NCBI GenBank assembly: GCA_902470095.1
Contig: CABRFG010000025.1
Span: 1 to 27,991, forward strand
Direction of reading: 5' to 3'
DNA from: an uncultured Collinsella sp.
Lineage (GTDB): Bacteria; Actinomycetota; Coriobacteriia; Coriobacteriales; Coriobacteriaceae
Length of the DNA: 27,991 nt
Made by a program: the position numbers and the translations under genes. This document shows positions 15,424-25,188 of the stretch, piece after piece. The notes beneath the pieces were generated by a model. That model did no database searches. It was not told the origin of the DNA and saw nothing but the letters and a program-made list of their open reading frames with translations. Within the stretch, counting starts at the first letter, position 1. Each line of letters begins with the position of its first letter.

Positions 15424-15464
15424 GAGAGGGGGCACCCGTCGCAAAAGCTCAGATGCCCCCTCTC
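15424..15464. terminator. Bidirectional terminator between hipA and pepD
   Basis: GAGAGGGGGCA (15424-15434) and TGCCCCCTCTC (15454-15464) form a perfect 11-bp stem around a 19-nt loop. On the minus strand the stem is followed by TTCTTTTAAG, making it a good terminator for pepD. On the plus strand the tail ATAATGTCATTT is weaker. Confidence 0.75.
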
Positions 15465-15482
15465 ATAATGTCATTTGTAATC

Positions 15483-15513
15483 CGCTAGCACGTGGCTCGG
15501 ACTGCTGCTAGCG
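15483..15513. other. Small hairpin just after the pepD stop
   Basis: CGCTAGCA (15483-15490) and TGCTAGCG (15506-15513) form a perfect 8-bp stem with a 15-nt loop, 6 nt beyond the pepD stop on the minus strand. No U-run follows. Confidence 0.4.
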
Positions 15514-15519
15514 CAACCT

Positions 15520-16977
15520 TTACGCAGCGAGGCGCTTGAGGACGTCGATGAGCAGCTCGTAGAAGCGCTCGGCAGAAGCGAGCTCCATGCTCTCGTCCGG
15601 GGTGTGGACATCGGAGAGCGTCGGGCCCACGGCGATGGCGTCCAGGCCGTGCAGGGCCTCGGCAAACAGGCCGCACTCAAGGCCGGCGTGAATGGACTCG
15701 ATGCGCAGCTCGGAGCCAAAGAGCTCGCGATAGCTCTCGACAAAGATGTCGCGGACCGGCGAATGCTCGGCATAGCTCCAGCCGGGATACTCGAACTCGA
15801 ACTTGGCGTCGAAGCCCAGGACATCGGCCAGCGTCTGCAGGCGGTCCTTGAACTCGTTCTGCAGCGAGGTAATCGAGGAGCGCGGGGACAGCATGATCTT
15901 GACCTCGTCGTCAGAAGTGGCAACCACACCGATGTTGGAGGAAACCTCGACGGAGCCGTCGGTGGCGACGTTGCGGCGAATCACGCCGTTAGGGGCAAGA
16001 CGCAGGGCGCGGATGAGGGCAAGCGCGGACTTCTGATCCATGGCCTCGACCTCGGCGTCGTCGGCAATCTCGACGGTGCAGGTAAAGCCGGGGTCAAAGA
16101 CCTCGAGCTCGGCAGTGACGTCGGCAATGATGCCCTTTGCGATCTGGGCCGCGGCCTCGGCGGCAGCGTGATCAGTGTAGACCAGCTCGGCCTTGCACTC
16201 ACGGTTGATGGCGTTGTCCTTAGTGCCGCCGTTAAAGCTGACGATGGCGGGCTCGCCGGCAACCATCAGGCGGTCGATGATGCGGGCCATGATGAGGTTG
16301 CCGTTGCCGCGCTCCAGGTGGATGTCGGCGCCGGAGTGACCACCCAGCAGGCCGGAGATCTCGAGCGTAAGGGTGCTGCCGGTCTTGTGCTCGCGCACGA
16401 TCGGGCAGGTGTAGGTAACGACGACACCGCCGGCGCAGCTGACGGTGGCCACGCCCTCCTCCTCGGAATCGAGGTTGATCATGGTGCGGGCGCTAATCTG
16501 GGACTTGTCGAGCGTCTCGGCGCCAACCAGGCCAGTCTCCTCGTCGGTGGTGAACACGCACTCGAGGGCCGGATGAGCAATCGAATCGTCGTTGAGCACG
16601 GTGAGCATCAGAGCGACAGCAATGCCGTTGTCGGCGCCCAGGGTGGTGCCGTTAGCGGTGAGGACGCCGTCCTTGACGACCAGGTCGATACCATCGGTCG
16701 TAAAGTCGTGCTCAACGGAGCCCAACTTGTCGCACACCATATCGATGTGGCCCTGCAGCATTACGGTCGGGGCATTCTCGGCGCCGGCAGATGCGGGCTT
16801 GCGAATGATGACGTTGTAGACCTCGTCCTGATACACATCGAGACCGCGCTCCTTGGCAAACGCGACCAGAAAATCGCTGATGCCCTTCTCGTTGCCAGAC
16901 CCACGGGGGATTGCGCTGACCTCCTCAAAGAAATGGAACAGCTGGGCGGGCTCGTAGCCGGTAATCTTGTAGTCCAT
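15520..16977 (-). CDS. pepD: Aminoacyl-histidine dipeptidase (M20 metallopeptidase, PepD)
   Basis: This cytosolic dipeptidase uses two zinc ions. Family motifs include LQGHIDMV (His77, Asp79), GADNGIA (Asp116 as bridging ligand), TTDEETGL with the catalytic Glu at about 146, and INLDSEEEG. The lid and dimerisation domain lies at about 190-380. Length (485 aa) equals E. coli PepD. I chose ATG 16977 because GGAGG lies just before it; a longer frame begins at 17082 but carries no ribosome binding site. The gene is transcribed alone, with terminators on both sides. Confidence 0.94.
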   Translation of the reverse strand: MDYKITGYEPAQLFHFFEEVSAIPRGSGNEKGISDFLVAFAKERGLDVYQDEVYNVIIRKPASAGAENAPTVMLQGHIDMVCDKLGSVEHDFTTDGIDLVVKDGVLTANGTTLGADNGIAVALMLTVLNDDSIAHPALECVFTTDEETGLVGAETLDKSQISARTMINLDSEEEGVATVSCAGGVVVTYTCPIVREHKTGSTLTLEISGLLGGHSGADIHLERGNGNLIMARIIDRLMVAGEPAIVSFNGGTKDNAINRECKAELVYTDHAAAEAAAQIAKGIIADVTAELEVFDPGFTCTVEIADDAEVEAMDQKSALALIRALRLAPNGVIRRNVATDGSVEVSSNIGVVATSDDEVKIMLSPRSSITSLQNEFKDRLQTLADVLGFDAKFEFEYPGWSYAEHSPVRDIFVESYRELFGSELRIESIHAGLECGLFAEALHGLDAIAVGPTLSDVHTPDESMELASAERFYELLIDVLKRLAA

Positions 16978-17021
16978 GGTGCCTCCTTGGCGCAACTGGT
17001 TAGACGGTAAGACATGCGACT

Positions 17022-17050
17022 TGTATATTCCCAGACTTTGCGTGCATAAA
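17022..17050 (-). promoter_or_regulatory. Possible pepD promoter
   Basis: On the minus strand TTTATG (17045-17050), a 17-bp spacer and TATACA (17022-17027) lie about 45 bp before the start codon. The -10 is good but the -35 matches consensus at only three positions. Confidence 0.35.
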
Positions 17051-17134
17051 CCAGTCGAAAACGCCGAGCGCCCTCGCATCATCGGCTAACGGTGGACCGC
17101 ATAGCGTAACGGTCACAACTTCCGCAGCTCTACA

Positions 17135-17166
17135 AATCGAGGCGCCCTTTCCGGAGCGCCTCGATT
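17135..17166 (-). terminator. Intrinsic-type hairpin after clpC
   Basis: AATCGAGGCGC (17135-17145) and GCGCCTCGATT (17156-17166) form a perfect 11-bp stem with a 10-nt loop, 26 nt after the clpC stop. On the minus strand it is followed by TGTAGAG, a weak U-tract. Confidence 0.7.
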
Positions 17167-17191
17167 GCGCGTATCAAATTGTCGCCACGCC

Positions 17192-19834
17192 CTACAGCGC
17201 GCCGGAACCGGCTTGCATCATGCCGCCGGGGCCCGAGGTCACGCCGCCGCTCACGGGCGCGGCGTTGCCGGTGTGCGGTGCCGCCGGGGCGGTATCGCCA
17301 CCGAGCGTGCCCGCCGGACGCGGTGCCGGGATCTCGCCCGTGCCGTGGCTAAAGACAAACTTGCCATCGGCCACGTCGCACAGGACGGTATCGCCCTCGC
17401 CCCACTCGCCGGCCAGAAGCTCCTCGGACAGCGGGTCCTCGATGAGCTTTTGGATGGCACGGCGCAGCGGACGCGCACCGTTGGTGAGGTCGGTGCCCTC
17501 GGCCACGATCTTGTCATAGGCCGCATCGGTGAGCTTGATGTTCATGCCGTTGGCAATCAAACGCTGACGCAGGTCGTCCACCAGCAGGTGCGCGATCTTG
17601 GTGAGATTCTCGCCCGAGAGCTTCTGGAACACCACAATGTCATCGATACGGTTGAGCAGCTCGGGGCGGAACAGACGCTTGAGCTCGCCCATCGCGCGAC
17701 CACGGATCTCACTCGACGTGAGACCCTGCTCGCCGGTGGTGCCAAAGCCAACGCTCGCATCCTGCGCAATCTCGCGGGCGCCCACGTTGGACGTCATGAT
17801 GATCACGGTGTTGCGGAAGTCTACCGTCTTGCCCTGGCTATCGGTCAGGCGGCCCTCCTCCAACACCTGCAGCAGGATATTGAAGATGTCGGGGTGCGCC
17901 TTCTCGATCTCGTCGAACAGCACGACCGAGTACGGGTGACGGCGAACAGCCTTGGTGAGCTGGCCGCCCTCGTCGTGGCCCACATAGCCCGGGGGGCTAC
18001 CGATGAGCTTGGAGACCTCGAACTCACTGCCAAACTCCGACATATCGAAGCTGATGAGCGCGTCCTTGCTGCCAAAGAGATACTCGGCGAGCGTCTTGGC
18101 GAGCTCGGTTTTGCCCGTGCCGGTGGGGCCCAGGAAGATAAAGCTGCCGCCGGGGCGACGCGGGTCCTTGAGCGGCGAGCGGCTGCGGCGCACGGCCTTG
18201 GCAACGGCCTCGACGGCCTCGTCCTGACCGATGATGCGCGTCTTGAGCACGCTTTCGGCCTGCAGCAGGCGGCGGCTCTCGCTCTCGGTGAGCGAGGACA
18301 CCGGCACGCCCGAGGTCACGGACACGATATCGGCAATCTGGGAGACATCGATGGTGAGCGGGCTGGCGTCGAGCTCGGCCGTCCAGGCAGCCTTGGCCTC
18401 GGCGAGCTCAATCTCGGCAGCCTTTTGCTGCTCGGTGATCTCGGCGGCCTTGTTCATGTCGTCGCTCTCGGTGGCCTCCTGCGCGGCGGCCTTAAGCTCC
18501 TCCACGCGATGCTCGGCCTCGCGCACCGGCTCGGGCGCGCGGTTGGCGGCGATGCGGGCGCGGGCGCCGGCCTCGTCAATGAGGTCGATGGCCTTATCGG
18601 GCAGGAAGCGATCCTGGATGTAGCGGTCGGAGAGGTTCGCGGCGGCCTCGATAGCACCCTGCGTATAGCGCACATGGTGGTGCTCCTCGTAGCGCGGCTT
18701 GAGCGCGGTCAGGATCTTGACCGTGTCCTCGACGCTCGGCTCCTCGACATCGATGGTCTGGAAGCGACGCTCGAAGGCCGGGTCCTTGGTGAGGTACTTG
18801 CGGAACTCCTCGGCCGTGGTGGCACCGATGATCTGGAAAGCACCGCGTGCGAGAACGGGCTTGAGCATGGAGCTCGCGTCGATGGAGCCCTCGGCAGAGC
18901 CGGCACCAATGATGGTGTGCATCTCGTCAATAAACAGGATGACGTCGTCAGCTTCGGTGGCCTCCTGGATCACGTTCTTGAGGCGCTCCTCAAACTCACC
19001 GCGATACTTGGCGCCCGCAACGAGGCCCGGCAGGTCGAGCGTCCAGATGTTCTGGTTCATAAGGTTCTCGGGCACGTTGCCAGCTGCAATCTGCTGAGCC
19101 AGACCCTCGACGATGGCCGTCTTGCCCACGCCGGGGTCGCCCAAGATAAGCGGATTGTTCTTGGTGCGACGCGAAAGGATCTCCATCATACGCTGGACTT
19201 CCTTTTCGCGACCAATTACAGGGTCGAGCTCGCCGTCGCGCGCCTTCTGCGTAAGGTTGGTGGCGAACTGCTTGAGCGTGTCGGTGCCGCTCCCCTTTTG
19301 CTGCGACGCGTCCGAGCCGCTAAAGAACGGCAGGCCCGCACCGGGACGCCCGGCACCGGCGCCGGCGAGCGGACGCTTCTTGTCCTGGTCCTTGGCGGTA
19401 AGTTTCTCGATAGCCTTTTTGATGGAAGCGGACGACACACCCAGGCGCATGAGGATGTCCATGGCCATGCCGTTACCCTCTTCGACGATGCCAATCAGCA
19501 AGTGCTCGGTCGACACGTAGGTCTGGTTGTTCTCACGTGCCACGCGGAAGGAGCGCTCCATCACGCTAATGACGAGCGGCGTAAAGGCAAGCTTGGCAGC
19601 CTCGGTCTCCTCGCTGGGCTCGGGAACCGTGGTCTGGACCTCCTTGAGGGTGTCCATGATGTCGTCGTAGGAGATATCAAGCGAGCGCAGCGCCTCGGCA
19701 GCGATGCCCTCGTCCTCCTTGGCGAGTGCGAGCAGCAGGTGCTCGGTGCCCACCTTATTTGAGTGCAGATCGAGCGCCTCCTGTTTGGCCATCGACATGA
19801 CCTTGCGCGCTCGATCGGTAAATCTATCTAACAT
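17192..19834 (-). CDS. clpC: ATP-dependent Clp protease ATP-binding subunit ClpC
   Basis: This AAA+ unfoldase feeds proteins to ClpP. The N-terminal double-repeat domain (about 1-146) is followed by NBD1 with Walker A GDPGVGKT (Lys at about 238) and Walker B ILFIDE, a coiled-coil M-domain (about 400-460), and NBD2 with Walker A GPTGTGKT (Lys at about 575) and Walker B VVLFDE. After residue 830 comes a Gly/Pro/Ala-rich tail not found in Bacillus ClpC. ATG 19834 starts the conserved MLDRFTDRARKV; a longer frame from 19867 lies in the leader hairpin. No CIRCE-like or HAIR-like site was seen upstream. Length (880 aa) is somewhat above average because of the tail. Confidence 0.96.
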   Translation of the reverse strand: MLDRFTDRARKVMSMAKQEALDLHSNKVGTEHLLLALAKEDEGIAAEALRSLDISYDDIMDTLKEVQTTVPEPSEETEAAKLAFTPLVISVMERSFRVARENNQTYVSTEHLLIGIVEEGNGMAMDILMRLGVSSASIKKAIEKLTAKDQDKKRPLAGAGAGRPGAGLPFFSGSDASQQKGSGTDTLKQFATNLTQKARDGELDPVIGREKEVQRMMEILSRRTKNNPLILGDPGVGKTAIVEGLAQQIAAGNVPENLMNQNIWTLDLPGLVAGAKYRGEFEERLKNVIQEATEADDVILFIDEMHTIIGAGSAEGSIDASSMLKPVLARGAFQIIGATTAEEFRKYLTKDPAFERRFQTIDVEEPSVEDTVKILTALKPRYEEHHHVRYTQGAIEAAANLSDRYIQDRFLPDKAIDLIDEAGARARIAANRAPEPVREAEHRVEELKAAAQEATESDDMNKAAEITEQQKAAEIELAEAKAAWTAELDASPLTIDVSQIADIVSVTSGVPVSSLTESESRRLLQAESVLKTRIIGQDEAVEAVAKAVRRSRSPLKDPRRPGGSFIFLGPTGTGKTELAKTLAEYLFGSKDALISFDMSEFGSEFEVSKLIGSPPGYVGHDEGGQLTKAVRRHPYSVVLFDEIEKAHPDIFNILLQVLEEGRLTDSQGKTVDFRNTVIIMTSNVGAREIAQDASVGFGTTGEQGLTSSEIRGRAMGELKRLFRPELLNRIDDIVVFQKLSGENLTKIAHLLVDDLRQRLIANGMNIKLTDAAYDKIVAEGTDLTNGARPLRRAIQKLIEDPLSEELLAGEWGEGDTVLCDVADGKFVFSHGTGEIPAPRPAGTLGGDTAPAAPHTGNAAPVSGGVTSGPGGMMQAGSGAL

Positions 19835-19865
19835 GCTCGTTTCCTTACATGAGTTCATCGAAATC

Positions 19866-19893
19866 AAAACGCCCGCCCGTCGGCGGCGCTTTT
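19866..19893 (-). terminator. Terminator-like hairpin in the clpC leader
   Basis: On the minus strand AAAA-G-CGCCGCC pairs with GGCGGGCG-TTTT around the loop GACG with two single-base bulges, ending 32 nt before the clpC start codon and followed by GATTT. It could be an attenuator or the terminator of upstream transcription; no alternative antiterminator fold was worked out. Confidence 0.4.
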
Positions 19894-19973
19894 GTCTCTT
19901 TACCCACAGGCTGTCTATGTTAACAGCTGGAGGAATATCTATAAACCCGGCTCACATGAATGCAGGTTATGAC

Positions 19974-20001
19974 CGCATCGCGGGACTCACCGCGCGATGC
20001 G
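19974..20001. other. 9-bp hairpin following the TetR gene
   Basis: CGCATCGCG (19974-19982) and CGCGATGCG (19993-20001) pair around a 10-nt loop, 25 nt beyond the tetR stop on the minus strand. No U-run follows, so termination here is uncertain. Confidence 0.4.
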
Positions 20002-20026
20002 CGACAGGCGCCCCGCAAGAGAAACC

Positions 20027-20716
20027 CTAGGCGTCTTTCACCACGTCGGGACTCGTCGCACGCGATGCGCGATAGGCATCGGCCTCCTTGGAGACGCGTT
20101 CGAGCAGCTCGGATGTATCGACGCCCTCGACTTGCGCGACCGTTTCCACCGTCTGCATGGCGACCGCCCTCAGGTACGCGCACGCGCTGTCCCCCAGCTG
20201 CTCGAGGTCTATCTCCTCGCCGCCCTCCCGGGCAAAGCCGACCGCCATCACAAAGCCCATGATGCCCGAGACCAGAAAGCCCACCGCAAAGCTCGAATCT
20301 GCCTTGAGCTCTTCTCCGTCGGGGTGGACGATCTCTCTCACGCGGTCGATGATGATCGTATGGATGCCCTGCACGACCTGCTCGGCGGCACCCGCCCTCA
20401 TGGTGATGACGATGCGCCGCAGCAGGCAGCGGACGTCGCGCCGGTCGAACGCCGAAAGGTCGCCCTCGCTCGAAAAATGCCAGAGGGCATCGGTGATGAG
20501 CTCGTTATCCTGCAGCAGCTGGGCTATGGCGATGGCGACGAGTTCATCGAAATCGTGAAAATAGTAGTAAAACGTTCCGCGATTGCACTGGGCGGCGCGG
20601 GTCACCTCGCCAACCGACAGCTCGAAGATGCTGTTGTTCTCGATGAGCTCCCAAAACGCTTCGATGATACGGGTGCGTGCATCGGGCGCATCGGCGTCCT
20701 TACGCGGTCTCGCCAT
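20027..20716 (-). CDS. TetR-family transcriptional regulator
   Basis: The N-terminal HTH (about residues 10-55) contains the family signature LSVGEVTRAAQCNRGTFYYYF with FDELV after it. The C-terminal ligand domain (about 60-200) is helical and not diagnostic. I chose ATG 20716 (MARPRKDADA) because GGTGAGG lies just before it. This start overlaps the end of the large activase/dehydratase gene by 17 nt, so translation is coupled and the two belong to one unit. The 21-bp palindrome upstream of that gene (25189-25209) is the obvious operator candidate. The ligand is unknown; an acyl-CoA or related compound would fit the neighbour. Confidence 0.9.
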   Translation of the reverse strand: MARPRKDADAPDARTRIIEAFWELIENNSIFELSVGEVTRAAQCNRGTFYYYFHDFDELVAIAIAQLLQDNELITDALWHFSSEGDLSAFDRRDVRCLLRRIVITMRAGAAEQVVQGIHTIIIDRVREIVHPDGEELKADSSFAVGFLVSGIMGFVMAVGFAREGGEEIDLEQLGDSACAYLRAVAMQTVETVAQVEGVDTSELLERVSKEADAYRASRATSPDVVKDA

Positions 20717-23700
20717 GCGCCTCACCGCACCCCTGCGCCTTGGCGTTCATGATGAGCATCTGAAGACGGTTCTCCACGTTGGCGAAGCTCACGTCGGGAT
20801 CGTAGTCGAGCGGCAGGAACTGCGCCGTGGGATACTGCTCCTTGAGCGCATGGATGAGCCCGCGCCCCACGACATGGTTGGGCAGACACCCGAACGGCTG
20901 CAGGATCACGAAGTTGCGGCAGCCGCGCTTGGCGTGCTCGAGAATCTCCGCCGGAATCAGCACGCCTTCGCCCGCATCGAACGTATGGTGCAGGATCTTA
21001 TCGCTCGCGCGCACGAGCTCGGGCATGCGCGTCGGCGGCTCGTAGAGCGGGCTCGCCGCGCCCAGGCGGTCGCAACGGTCGTGCGCGAGCTCGAACAGGT
21101 TGTCCGCCGTGGCGTACCAGGCCTTTTCGGGCAGCGACAGGTCGACGTGGAACTCGCGCGACTGCGCATGCTTGTAGAAATAGGTCTTGCGGATCACGTC
21201 GGTCATGCGCGCCTCGATGACCTCGAGCCCGTTGTCCTCGAGGTAGCGCTCGATCTCGTGGTTGGCGCCGAGATGGAAATTGAGCAGGTACTCGCCCACG
21301 ATGAGAACGGTCGGATGCGGGTTCGAGCGGTCGTACGGAACGGCGTCCATGATCGCAAGCGCGCGTTTGAAGCCCGTCGCCTGGCCTCTCAGCCCGGAGC
21401 GCTCCATGCCCTCGATAACCTCATCGAGCGCGCGGTCGAACGCAGCGTCCGCCGCGCCCTTCTCGAGCTCGTAGGGACGGATGCGCCTAAGCATGGCCTC
21501 GAGGGCATCGATCATGGGAAGACCGTAGGCGATCTGGATGCTCGGGCCAAGGCCGAGCTTGAAGCCCGGATGCGCATTGTGGGCATCGACGTCGTCGTTG
21601 GTGAGCACCGGGACATAGTCGTATCCCGCGTCGTCGAGCGCGCGGCGCAGCAGGGGCATGTAGTGCGTCAGGCGGCAGTCGCCGATATACTTGCCAGTCA
21701 CCACGGCGACGTCGTGCGGGTCGTACTTACCGCTCTCGAGTGCCGCGAGCGCCTCGCCGATCACGATTTGCGCGGGGAAGCAGATGTCGTTGTGCACATA
21801 GCGTTTGCCCAGGCGGATGGCATCCTCGCGCCCGATATCAAGGGCCTCGGCGCGCACGCCCTGATTGCGCATCGCCGCGGTCATGAGCCTGCAGAACGCA
21901 TGGGAGGTGTTGGGGACCAGCGCGATCTTGTCGTGCCGGTCGCGCTTGGTGTACTTGACCTTATACGGGTCGTCGAGCGGATGGACCGCGTGCACCCGGG
22001 CGCCCTCGGCACGCTCCTCCACGCGACGACGGTTGACCGACTCGATAAACGAACGCACGCGAATGCCCATGGGACCGGCGACGTCGCTCTCATCGAGCTT
22101 GATCATCATCGGAACCTTGGAGCCCATCTCGCCCATCATGCGCGCGATCTCGTCGGTGAGATACGCATCGTGGCCGCAGCCGAAGCTGCCCATCTGCACG
22201 AGCTCGAGCTCGGGCGTCGATGCGACGATGACCGCGCACGACAGCATGCGCGCATGGTAGTTGTTCACGATGTCGATGCGGCTGTTGGAAAGATCGACGT
22301 TGCAGACCCCCGGCACCGCATCGGGCGTCAGCACGGGGATGCCGCGCTCAGAGAAGAGCTTGGGCAGCCCGTGGTTGACCAGCGGGTCGTTGTGGTACGG
22401 GCGCGAAGCGATCACCACCGCGTAGCCGCCGTCCTCGCGCACGTTCTCGAGCACCTGCCTGCCGCGCAGCTGCAGCTGGTTCTCAAACGTCTCCTGCGCG
22501 CGGTCCGCCTGCTCGGTCGCCTTGGCAACCAGGTCGGCATCGATATCGAAGGTCTCCTTGCACCACGCCTTGAGCTGGCGGTTTCGGTCGCCCTCGTCGT
22601 ACCAGTGGAACAGCGGCGTATCGAACGGAACGCCGAAACGCTCCTCCGGGTTATCGGAATTGCGCATCACGTAGGGGTATCCCTTTACGACGGCGCACAT
22701 CCACTCGCTGGTAGAGGCGGTGTTTTCGGTGGGCACCGTCGTGATGATGGGCATGAAGATGCGGTCGACGCCGGCGTCGACGAGATTGCGGATGTGCCCG
22801 TGGACGAGCTTGGCCGGGAAGCACACGGTGTCGGATGTGACGTGCGCCAGACCGCGCTCGTACATCGCCTTGGTGCTGCGTCCCGAGACGCGCACCTTAA
22901 AGCCGAGCGTGCTGAAGAACGTCGACCAGAACGGCATGGTGTCCCAGAACTCGAGCACACGGGGAATGCCGATCGTGACATCGCGCCCCCCGCTGACGGG
23001 AACCGTGGGGTACGACTCGAACAGCAGCTTCTCGCGGTCGACAAAGAGATTGGGGGCAGCCGCGGTCCGGTCGCGCCCCGTGCCGGGTGCCTGTGCCTCG
23101 CAAGCACCCTGCGGACGCAGCTCCTCCGCCGCGGGAACCTCGCGCACGAGCTCATCCCATGAGATGGCGCCGCCGCGCGGGCAGCGATTGCCCGTGACGT
23201 AAAGCGAGCCGTCGCCAAATGCCACGACCGCGCGCTGGCAGCGGTTGTTGCACCGACGGCAGGTAACGCCGCCGAACTCGCGATGCTCGAAGCGCTCCAC
23301 GGCATCGAGCCCGATAAACGACGTGCCGGCGTCGCCCTTGCGGCATTCCTCGCGCGCGAGCAGGGCGATACCGATAGCGCCCATCAGCCCCGGGTGGGGC
23401 GCACGCGTGACGGGTTTGCCCAGATACTGCTCGAATGCGCGCAGCACCGCGTCGTTTCGGAACGTGCCGCCCTGGACGACGACTTTGTCGCCCAGACGGT
23501 TGAGATTTGAAACGCGAATGACCTTGGTGAACACGTTCTCGATAATCGAACGGCAGAGACCGGCCATGATGTCGCCCGGACCCTTACCGCGCCGCTGCTC
23601 GGAAACGACGCTGCTGTTCATGAACACCGTGCAGCGGCTGCCGAGAACGGCGGGGGCTTTGGACGAAAATGCCTCGGTCGCGATATCCTCAACGGCTATT

Positions 23701-25139
23701 CCGAGGTTTTTGGCAAAACCCTCGAGGAACGAGCCGCAGCCCGCAGAGCACGCCTCGTTGACGACGATATCGGTCAGCACGCCGTGGTTGAGCCAGATGG
23801 CCTTCATATCCTGTCCGCCGATGTCGAGCACGAAGGTCGCATCGGGAACGCATGCGCACGCGGCGCGGGCGTGTGCGACCGTCTCGACCGTATGGTAGTC
23901 GGCGTGGAACGCGCGCGCGAAAAGCTCCTCGCCGTATCCCGTGGTGCCCACGGCATCGATCGCAAGCGTGACTCCCGCTGTCTCCCAGCGGTTCTTCAAG
24001 CTGACAAGACCCTGTTGGACGACGTCGAGCGGTCTGCCGTTATTAGACGCGTAGAACGAATCGACAAGCTCACCCGCCTCATCGACCAGGGCGAACTTGG
24101 TCGTCGTGCTCCCCGAATCGATACCGAGCGCCACACGCACCGTCTCTCCGGGCGCATACGCATCCGGACCCTTTGCCGGCGTCTCTTTGCCATGGCGTGC
24201 CGTAAAATCCGCCTGCTCGGCAGGTGTGGCAAAAAAGGGCTGGGCAAGACGTCCCTCCCCGCTTGCGGGCGCGACCGTCTCGAGCGTATCCAGCCGGACA
24301 AAAGCGTCGGGAAGGTCGATCGGTTGGGACGATGCGAACATGTCGGTCAGCGACAGGGCGGCACCGCGCGCGACCATGATCTGCGGATCGCGCGGGACGA
24401 TAACCTGATCGTCCGATAGATTCAGTTGCTCCCGGAACACGCGGACCAGCGTGGGGTTGTAGGCGAGCGTACCGCCCTCGAAGATTACCGGCGGCTCGAT
24501 GTCGATACCCTGGGCCAGACCGCCGATCGTTTGGCGGGCGACCGCGTGAAGCGCCGAAAGCGCCAGGTCGGTGGTAGGAATGCCCTCGTTGAGCAGCGGC
24601 TGGATATCGGTCTTTGCGTACACGCCGCAGCGGCCCGAGACCTCGTGGACGGTCGTTCCCCGGCTTGCGAGCTGCTCGAACTCGCCCGATTCGGTGCCGA
24701 CCCCCATGAGCTTTGCCATCTCGTCGATAAATGCACCGGTACCGCCTGCGCACGAGCCGTTCATGCGCATGTCGGCAACCTCGATGTCTCCCTTATCGTT
24801 GGTGCGGAAGAAGATCATCTTGGCGTCTTGGCCGCCCAGCTCGATGGCGCAGCGCGTCTGCGGATAGAACCTGCTGATCGCGAGCGCGTTGGCGACCACC
24901 TCCTGAACGTACGAGGCGCCCAGCGCGGTCGCGATATCGCGCGCACCCGAGCCGGTCACCGCAACGCGCAGTGACTCATGGGGAAAGCGCTCGGCGAGCT
25001 CGCCGAGCATGGCGCGCACGCTCGCTGTCTGACACGCCCCGTGGCGGCGATATCCCCACCACGCCTCGGTCATATCCTCGTGCATCGCGTAAACTTTGGT
25101 CGTCGTCGACCCTACGTCCAGTCCTACTAGCAACGCCAT
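20700..25139 (-). CDS. Acyl-CoA dehydratase activase fused to dehydratase-like domain (HgdC-type x2, DUF2229)
   Basis: This 1479-residue chain starts with two ASKHA ATPase domains of the 2-hydroxyglutaryl-CoA dehydratase activase family (about 5-290 and 335-600). Each has GxDxGSTTTK and the two Cys expected to hold a [4Fe-4S] cluster between subunits: Cys130 and 171 in the first, 464 and 503 in the second. A Cys cluster, CRRCNNRC then NRCPRGG (about 624-655), follows. The DUF2229-like and dehydratase-like parts (about 700-1470) keep Cys at about 771, 987, 1118, 1154 and 1417. By family knowledge such ATPases drive an electron to low potential for a reductase. The substrate is unknown. A TetR gene overlaps its 3' end. 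Confidence 0.9.
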   Translation of the reverse strand: MALLVGLDVGSTTTKVYAMHEDMTEAWWGYRRHGACQTASVRAMLGELAERFPHESLRVAVTGSGARDIATALGASYVQEVVANALAISRFYPQTRCAIELGGQDAKMIFFRTNDKGDIEVADMRMNGSCAGGTGAFIDEMAKLMGVGTESGEFEQLASRGTTVHEVSGRCGVYAKTDIQPLLNEGIPTTDLALSALHAVARQTIGGLAQGIDIEPPVIFEGGTLAYNPTLVRVFREQLNLSDDQVIVPRDPQIMVARGAALSLTDMFASSQPIDLPDAFVRLDTLETVAPASGEGRLAQPFFATPAEQADFTARHGKETPAKGPDAYAPGETVRVALGIDSGSTTTKFALVDEAGELVDSFYASNNGRPLDVVQQGLVSLKNRWETAGVTLAIDAVGTTGYGEELFARAFHADYHTVETVAHARAACACVPDATFVLDIGGQDMKAIWLNHGVLTDIVVNEACSAGCGSFLEGFAKNLGIAVEDIATEAFSSKAPAVLGSRCTVFMNSSVVSEQRRGKGPGDIMAGLCRSIIENVFTKVIRVSNLNRLGDKVVVQGGTFRNDAVLRAFEQYLGKPVTRAPHPGLMGAIGIALLAREECRKGDAGTSFIGLDAVERFEHREFGGVTCRRCNNRCQRAVVAFGDGSLYVTGNRCPRGGAISWDELVREVPAAEELRPQGACEAQAPGTGRDRTAAAPNLFVDREKLLFESYPTVPVSGGRDVTIGIPRVLEFWDTMPFWSTFFSTLGFKVRVSGRSTKAMYERGLAHVTSDTVCFPAKLVHGHIRNLVDAGVDRIFMPIITTVPTENTASTSEWMCAVVKGYPYVMRNSDNPEERFGVPFDTPLFHWYDEGDRNRQLKAWCKETFDIDADLVAKATEQADRAQETFENQLQLRGRQVLENVREDGGYAVVIASRPYHNDPLVNHGLPKLFSERGIPVLTPDAVPGVCNVDLSNSRIDIVNNYHARMLSCAVIVASTPELELVQMGSFGCGHDAYLTDEIARMMGEMGSKVPMMIKLDESDVAGPMGIRVRSFIESVNRRRVEERAEGARVHAVHPLDDPYKVKYTKRDRHDKIALVPNTSHAFCRLMTAAMRNQGVRAEALDIGREDAIRLGKRYVHNDICFPAQIVIGEALAALESGKYDPHDVAVVTGKYIGDCRLTHYMPLLRRALDDAGYDYVPVLTNDDVDAHNAHPGFKLGLGPSIQIAYGLPMIDALEAMLRRIRPYELEKGAADAAFDRALDEVIEGMERSGLRGQATGFKRALAIMDAVPYDRSNPHPTVLIVGEYLLNFHLGANHEIERYLEDNGLEVIEARMTDVIRKTYFYKHAQSREFHVDLSLPEKAWYATADNLFELAHDRCDRLGAASPLYEPPTRMPELVRASDKILHHTFDAGEGVLIPAEILEHAKRGCRNFVILQPFGCLPNHVVGRGLIHALKEQYPTAQFLPLDYDPDVSFANVENRLQMLIMNAKAQGCGEAHGETA

Positions 25140-25188
25140 AATGCTCCGTCTCTCGCATTTTTCCCGCTAGAGATATACCACTCTACGT

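Noticed and set aside
17165..19762. 865-codon open frame on the plus strand opposite clpC
   Set aside because: It is an antisense frame in high-GC DNA, composed of repeated Gly/Leu/His/Arg without family motifs, while the minus strand encodes a full ClpC.
20583..23162. 859-codon plus-strand open frame opposite the activase gene
   Set aside because: It is antisense to conserved dehydratase motifs, and its composition is typical of mirror frames in high-GC genes.
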